Assembly (NCBI GenBank): GCA_938034385.1
Contig: CALHLC010000054.1
Coordinates: forward strand, 1-41,672
Reading direction: 5' to 3'
DNA from: an uncultured Bacteriovoracaceae bacterium
GTDB lineage: Bacteria; Bdellovibrionota; Bacteriovoracia; Bacteriovoracales; Bacteriovoracaceae
DNA: 41,672 nt
In this document: positions 37,658 through 41,672 of the stretch, piece by piece
How the letters are laid out: every line of letters starts with the position of its first letter
How positions within the stretch are numbered: position 1 is the first letter of the stretch
The notes under the pieces: generated by a model
Told to the model about the DNA's origin: nothing
What the model saw: the letters and a program-made list of their open reading frames with translations, nothing else
Databases searched by the model: none
Program-made: the position numbers and the translations under genes

Positions 37658-39829
37658 TTAGACTGGAATAAAGTGAACAAAGAGTCCTATATAGAAATCT
37701 CCATCAAATCTCTGTCTTCTTCCATGTGCAAGTCGAGCACTTTCATATAATACCATTTCACCAGGTTCCATTAAAATCTGAGATTCCTTTTTTTCATGAT
37801 TAAAAATATCCAAAGGCCAAAGAGTATCAGATTTATGATCAACACAAATGGTTGCACTAATCACATGGGTTTGAAGACGATCGACATGCATCTTTAACCT
37901 AGATCCTCTTCTATAAGATCTAAAACCATAGGTTGCAGTAGAAGCTAAATTTCTTCCACTCCATTGCTCTAAGATTTTCCTAATATCATCAGTGACTCTT
38001 GATCTTGTTTCTTCATCTATTGGAGAAAAGAGAGTTCCGACACTAAAATCTGTACTATCTATATGTCCTCTAATACCAGCATCTTCTGGATCATCAGAAA
38101 CCATACAATATTCATCTTTAAAGTGATCCTTTGCTTCTTCATAAGAGCTTTGAATTAACTTCCAAGTGCTAGAAGGAATAGTGATTTTCTTAAATCCCTC
38201 ATTCGTAAAAATGGGAACATCACTTACTTTTTGATAATCTTCCCTAGATTTTAATGTTTTTTTATCACTAAAGACTAAATCATTTTGTGAAAATTGATCA
38301 ATCTCTTTGGTCTGATTTTGTTTTGAAAGTAATTCTTTTGAACGTTGCTCAAAATCTTGAGGTGAATAAGTTAATGGTTTTGGATGGTAGTAGGGGAATT
38401 GTCTGTACCACTTTGTAATTATATATTTCTTCCCTTTTTTTACTGGCAACCCAGCATGAAGAGTATCAAATTTTTGATTACCATATATATCTATATTTTT
38501 CCAAAAAACTGCCATTCCTGGTTCTGGCTTAATGAGTAAACTATGATCAGGGAATTCTGTTTCCCCGCCTTCCTCAACATGATTTAAAAAGACCATTAAT
38601 GACCAAGTTCTATCACCTTGAACGGCGAAACGCTCATCTCCTTCTGGATTATGAAAGAAATCATGATGATGTTTGAATTCCTCACCAACTTCATATACTT
38701 GACCTTGTACTCCCTCTGAAAATGAAGGATGAATTCCTAAAAATGCTGATAACTTATTATTAATTGACTGGATAAATGGATCATCATTATTAAAGTATGC
38801 TGAACTACTTGTTCTATGTTGAGAATACTCAGTTTTTCCTGCTCCAACTACAACTGTAGATTTTTGCTTATGTTCATCTATTATTTTAATTAATTGCTGA
38901 CATTCTGTATTAGATAAAACTCCATGTTCATGAAGAATTTCAGTAGGAGGTCGTTTACAAATCTCTTGCCCCCCTTGTCCATGAGAATTGTCTAACTGGG
39001 GTTGGCTCATTTGTATATTATTATCTCCCTTGGCCCTTTCTCTAAACCACTTAGTCATAATATATTTTTCCCCATCTAAGATTGGTTCACCAGTGTGTCT
39101 TAAATCATGATCTGGATTTCCATAGAGATCTAAATTTTTCCACATTACGGCCATTCCCTTTTTTGGAGAAATACGTTTGTTTAGTCTTGGGAAAAATGTA
39201 TCGCCTCCCTTCTTTACATCGTTAAGATATATCATGAATGTTGTTGTTCTATTTCCTTGCTCTTTGCAGTTAGCTTCGTAGCCTTTTCCTTCAAACCAAT
39301 CTGTATGTTCCTTAAATTCTTGACCAACATCATAATATTGTCCTTGAATTTTCTCTCCTTGATTATATTTTTCATTTGCAGCATTACATATTTTTTCATC
39401 TAGATTTTTAATGAAATCTAAGTCGGTTTCATTTATATAACATGTAGAACTTGTTCTGAAATGAGAGTATTCATCTTTACCTTCAGCATTAACTGTTTGT
39501 GACCTTACTTTATTCTTTGAAATATAATCTATAAATTGCTCACATTCGTTATCATTTAGGAAATTCTCTAAGATATATAGTTTATTAGGGTGAACCTCTT
39601 TTATGAAATAATTATGTTCTTTAGTTTGAGTTTGAGAGGTAGGGATGTTTTGTGTTTGTGTTGTTTGAACACCCTGCGGTTGATTGTTTTTTAGCTCTTT
39701 TATTTCGTTCGTTAGTTGTTCTATTTTTTCTAGAATAGGATCAGAGTTTATGGTGATAGAGCTTTGGATGTTTTTATCTTCACTCTCTTCTTCAAAGTTT
39801 TTCAGAACATTAATTAAACTTTTAAACAT
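37658..39829 (-). CDS. Triple-domain 2-oxoglutarate/Fe(II) hydroxylase (two prolyl-4-hydroxylase-like domains plus a third 2OG domain)
   Basis: This 723-residue protein has no signal peptide. Residues 1-50 are helical and 51-72 a Gln/Thr-rich linker. Domain 1 (about 80-265) has His175-x-Asp177, His245 and Lys255. Domain 2 (about 295-475) has His388-x-Asp390, His458 and Lys468. Both are P4H-like and share EYS-HRTSS, QGQ-Y-VG-EFK, PGMAV/KGMAV-WKN and KY-TKW segments, so they look like a tandem duplication. A spacer (475-540) leads to domain 3 (about 543-723), a different 2OG fold with KMHVDR (His648, Asp650), His702 in ARLAHGRR and GDFY-GLFVHF at the end. All three keep the 2-His-1-carboxylate iron site, so all may be active. 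AGGAG lies inside the last codons of the upstream gene, so the two are translationally coupled. Substrate unknown: protein side chains or a small molecule. Confidence 0.85.
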   Translation of the reverse strand: MFKSLINVLKNFEEESEDKNIQSSITINSDPILEKIEQLTNEIKELKNNQPQGVQTTQTQNIPTSQTQTKEHNYFIKEVHPNKLYILENFLNDNECEQFIDYISKNKVRSQTVNAEGKDEYSHFRTSSTCYINETDLDFIKNLDEKICNAANEKYNQGEKIQGQYYDVGQEFKEHTDWFEGKGYEANCKEQGNRTTTFMIYLNDVKKGGDTFFPRLNKRISPKKGMAVMWKNLDLYGNPDHDLRHTGEPILDGEKYIMTKWFRERAKGDNNIQMSQPQLDNSHGQGGQEICKRPPTEILHEHGVLSNTECQQLIKIIDEHKQKSTVVVGAGKTEYSQHRTSSSAYFNNDDPFIQSINNKLSAFLGIHPSFSEGVQGQVYEVGEEFKHHHDFFHNPEGDERFAVQGDRTWSLMVFLNHVEEGGETEFPDHSLLIKPEPGMAVFWKNIDIYGNQKFDTLHAGLPVKKGKKYIITKWYRQFPYYHPKPLTYSPQDFEQRSKELLSKQNQTKEIDQFSQNDLVFSDKKTLKSREDYQKVSDVPIFTNEGFKKITIPSSTWKLIQSSYEEAKDHFKDEYCMVSDDPEDAGIRGHIDSTDFSVGTLFSPIDEETRSRVTDDIRKILEQWSGRNLASTATYGFRSYRRGSRLKMHVDRLQTHVISATICVDHKSDTLWPLDIFNHEKKESQILMEPGEMVLYESARLAHGRRQRFDGDFYIGLFVHFIPV

Positions 39830-39831
39830 CT

Positions 39832-40929
39832 TTATCTCCTTGCCTGAAGACTTTTAGGGAGGTAATGAACATAAATATATCTAGAAAACTCTCCATCTAA
39901 TCTTTCAGGAAACCCGTATTCTAACTTGGCACCTTCATAAAAACACATTGAACCTGGTGGAAAGTCTACTTGTTGAGTTTCTCCTGATCTGACTTGGAAA
40001 GTTAATGGCCAAGATTTATTAGAGATTTCGTCGACTTTAATTAGCACACTTATAATATTGCATTCTAGATTATCTCTAGAGTATTGAGTTTGTGTACCCC
40101 TCCGAAAACTTCTGATACCAAATGTGTTAACTGGTTCAAGTTGTTCTTTTGACCAAGCTTCAGCTAAAGGGAGAAGATCTATTAATAACTGAGTTCTTAA
40201 TGAATCCGAAATAAATGCTGTTGCAGTTGCAATAGAGAAAATATTCGAATCAAATAGAGTTTCGAGACTAGAATTAGAATCAGATTCATATTCATCGGAA
40301 AAGCTATTTTTTAATCTATTATATTCTTGTGTGATATTAGTCCAGGTTTTTTCAGGAACTGTGAATACTTCAAATCCTTTTTGAGTGTACAGAGGAAGAT
40401 TATCAAGGTTTTTAATGATGGATACTTTTGGTAGATCAGTACTTCCAGCATTATCACTAGATTTTTTTCCACAACTAATAGCAAGGACATACTTATCTTC
40501 AGCTAAATCAGGAGACTCATGAATGATAGGAGAGACAACTCTCGTATTCCAATAAAGAAGCATTCCTGATTCTGGTCTAATTCTCAAATCAAAATCAGGC
40601 AAAAAAGTGTCTGAGAAGTGATCATTGATACTATTTAAAAAGACCATATAGAATTGATTACATGCTAAGTGATCTTGATTTAAATCTTCATTATTCAGAT
40701 TTAAAATTTGAAAATTTATATCACTTCTGTTGGTGTCTTGTAATTCAGGGAGATTACTTAAAATAGTATCTTGAGAAATAAGGTCTTGATCCCATTCATT
40801 ATCAAGTATTGCTTGGGCCTGATTAGTACTCATGAAAATATGAAGATGTTTAAATGGTAAGTTTTTCTCTTTTTTACACATTTCTTGAGATTGAGGAATA
40901 GGAAAAACAAAGTTTGGTTCTTGTTGCAT
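39832..40929 (-). CDS. Degenerate partner of the triple 2OG hydroxylase (probable pseudoenzyme)
   Basis: The 365 residues align with the last two domains of the downstream gene. FYMVFLNS, IRPESGMLLYWN, and a KYVLA after a surviving His137 mark the end of a P4H-like domain. Its front half, with the HxD pair and the HRTSS segment, is missing or unrecognisable. The second part follows domain 3 closely (YTQKGFEVFTVPEKTW; TFGIRSFRRG; SWPL; GEFSRYIYVHYLP). The iron ligands are changed: HVD became Ser284-Arg285-Asp286, and the distal His became Tyr338. Fold kept and metal lost suggest a scaffold or regulatory subunit. No ribosome site precedes the ATG, but a promoter lies directly upstream. The stop is two bases from the next start. 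Confidence 0.75.
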   Translation of the reverse strand: MQQEPNFVFPIPQSQEMCKKEKNLPFKHLHIFMSTNQAQAILDNEWDQDLISQDTILSNLPELQDTNRSDINFQILNLNNEDLNQDHLACNQFYMVFLNSINDHFSDTFLPDFDLRIRPESGMLLYWNTRVVSPIIHESPDLAEDKYVLAISCGKKSSDNAGSTDLPKVSIIKNLDNLPLYTQKGFEVFTVPEKTWTNITQEYNRLKNSFSDEYESDSNSSLETLFDSNIFSIATATAFISDSLRTQLLIDLLPLAEAWSKEQLEPVNTFGIRSFRRGTQTQYSRDNLECNIISVLIKVDEISNKSWPLTFQVRSGETQQVDFPPGSMCFYEGAKLEYGFPERLDGEFSRYIYVHYLPKSLQARR

Positions 40930-40937
40930 ATTGGAGA

Positions 40938-40967
40938 ATTATATAGGAAAAGCTTAAAATTTGTCAC
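40938..40967 (-). promoter_or_regulatory. Sigma-70-type promoter of the 2OG hydroxylase pair, leaderless layout
   Basis: On the minus strand GTGACA (40967-40962, five of six consensus bases) is followed after 18 bases by a perfect TATAAT (40943-40938). Only eight bases separate TATAAT from the ATG at 40929, so transcription should start at or next to the A of the ATG. The absence of any ribosome site agrees with a leaderless mRNA. Confidence 0.65.
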
Positions 40968-41011
40968 TAGCTGGATTGACTTAAAAGCACAAAATTAACG
41001 CATAGCCAGAA

Positions 41012-41527
41012 TTAATCGAGCTGGTATTTATTGGTATAGTCTTGAGCTAGCGATTGATTTTGTTCATGCTTATATAAAATTTGATTTCCACATACTAAAA
41101 CATCTAAATTCGTTCCCATAAAGCAATGAAATGCGTCTTCAGGAGTACAGACAATTGGCTCACCTCTTACATTGAAACTAGTATTTACTAGGATTGGACA
41201 CCCTGTGAATTCATAAAATTTATCTATCAATTGATGATATTTTCTATTGGTTTCCTTATGAACAGTTTGGACTCTTGCTGAATAGTCTACATGAGTAATT
41301 GCGGGAACCTCTGACTTCACAATGTTTAGCTTTTCTATTCCAAAAAGTTTTTGCTCCTGTGAAGACATGGGAATTTGTTTGTCATCATGTACATCTGAAA
41401 CCAATAACATATAAGGGCTATCAGTTTTAAGGTTAAACCAAGATGTTAAGTGTTCTATTAAGATAGAAGGGGCAAATGGTCGAAAAGATTCTCTAAATTT
41501 AACTTTTAAATTTAGCTCCTTTTGCAT
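41012..41527 (-). pseudogene. Carbamoyltransferase, C-terminal part only (5' part cut by IS element)
   Basis: These 171 residues match the C-terminal domain of the NodU/CmcH-type O-carbamoyltransferases. They begin with LNLKVKFRESFRPFAPSIL and SPYMLLVSDV and continue with ITHVDYSARVQTV and ILVNTSFNVRGEPIV, then end in a DAFHCFMGTNLDVLV segment. Intact members have about 550-610 residues, with an ASKHA-fold domain first that forms carbamoyl adenylate. That domain is absent here. The frame begins within a few bases of what looks like the end of an IS3-type element, so I infer insertion into the gene. The rest should lie beyond the window. It is upstream of, and on the same strand as, the 2OG hydroxylase pair, so the pathway may have included carbamoylation. 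Confidence 0.8.
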
Positions 41528-41532
41528 ATGTG

Positions 41533-41672
41533 TGACCTTTCCCCCTTATTTCATACCACTATCAAACTCGGTTTAACATAGTTTTTTTCTATTTTTATAA
41601 TTTTAGCTTTTGGTGCAGGAGGTCTGTAATTCAATGAACTATGTGGCCTATAATGATTGTAATGATACACCC
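41533..41672 (-). mobile_element. IS3-family insertion sequence, terminal part
   Basis: The element runs off the right edge. Its proposed end is TGACCTTTCCCCC (41533-41545), with the TG start and C-rich inverted-repeat style of IS3-family ends. Six bases inside this, the reverse strand holds the stop of a transposase frame. The carbamoyltransferase frame resumes a few bases outside. The other end and the target duplication are not in the window. Confidence 0.7.
41551..41672 (-). CDS. IS3-family transposase OrfB, C-terminal part (partial)
   Basis: On the minus strand the last 39 codons read VYHYNHYRPHSSLNYRPPAP, then a Lys/Ile-rich tail and a TGA (41553-41551). YN..RPHSSL.Y.PPAP is the well-known end of the rve (DDE) integrase core in IS3-group transposases. 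The gene continues past the window edge. It has no frameshift in the visible part, so the element may be intact. Confidence 0.85.
   Translation of the reverse strand, partial: VYHYNHYRPHSSLNYRPPAPKAKIIKIEKNYVKPSLIVV

Overview
The window is AT-rich, very gene-dense DNA. Most genes overlap or abut, spacers are short, AGGAG-type ribosome sites are common, and there are several TTG and GTG starts. Two things suggest a predatory or marine-type bacterium of the Bdellovibrionota (Bacteriovorax/Halobacteriovorax-like). One is the set of exported hydrolases and outer-membrane proteins. The other is a fused PurS-PurL enzyme of the kind I associate with delta-type proteobacteria. This placement is inference; no rRNA or other decisive marker is present.

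Layout. (1) 1-515: debris, with a possible transposase tail and a start-less fragment that may be a HAD-like gene. (2) 512-3487: an exported HAD/FCP1-like phosphatase and an exported FAD mono-oxygenase-like protein. (3) 3498-14804: purA on the minus strand, divergent from the plus-strand run purB-pyrB-pyrC-carA-carB-pyrF-pyrE-pyrD, where neighbours overlap or abut. (4) 14901-17762: an exported trypsin-like protease that appears to start with ATA, an M15-type peptidase lipoprotein and an exported thioredoxin-fold protein. (5) 28083-17766, minus strand: purF-purC-purD-purN-purSL-purQ-purH-purM as one overlapping operon, divergent from purK-purE at 28184-29719. (6) 29798-37486: an outer-membrane beta-barrel protein, a large exported protein of unknown function, argS, a zinc metalloprotease lipoprotein and a subtilisin-like protease. 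(7) 37658-41672, minus strand: a triple-domain 2-oxoglutarate/Fe(II) hydroxylase, a shorter relative that has lost catalytic residues, and the C-terminal third of a carbamoyltransferase whose 5' part is cut off by the end of an IS3-family element.

How the genes work together. Parts 3 and 5 together hold a recognisable gene for every step from PRPP to IMP and AMP, and from bicarbonate/glutamine to UMP. No guaA, guaB, pyrG or pyrI is seen. Both halves fire divergently from short intergenic regions (purA/purB and purF/purK), and each region carries an inverted repeat that could be an operator.

The least ordinary part is the right end (37.6-41.5 kb). There, three fused 2OG-oxygenase domains are translationally coupled to a degenerate partner, which has a strong promoter that predicts a leaderless mRNA. 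A broken carbamoyltransferase lies next to them. Other points worth a second look are dihydroorotase with Gln in place of the first His of the HxH metal motif, and the ATA start of the trypsin-like protease.
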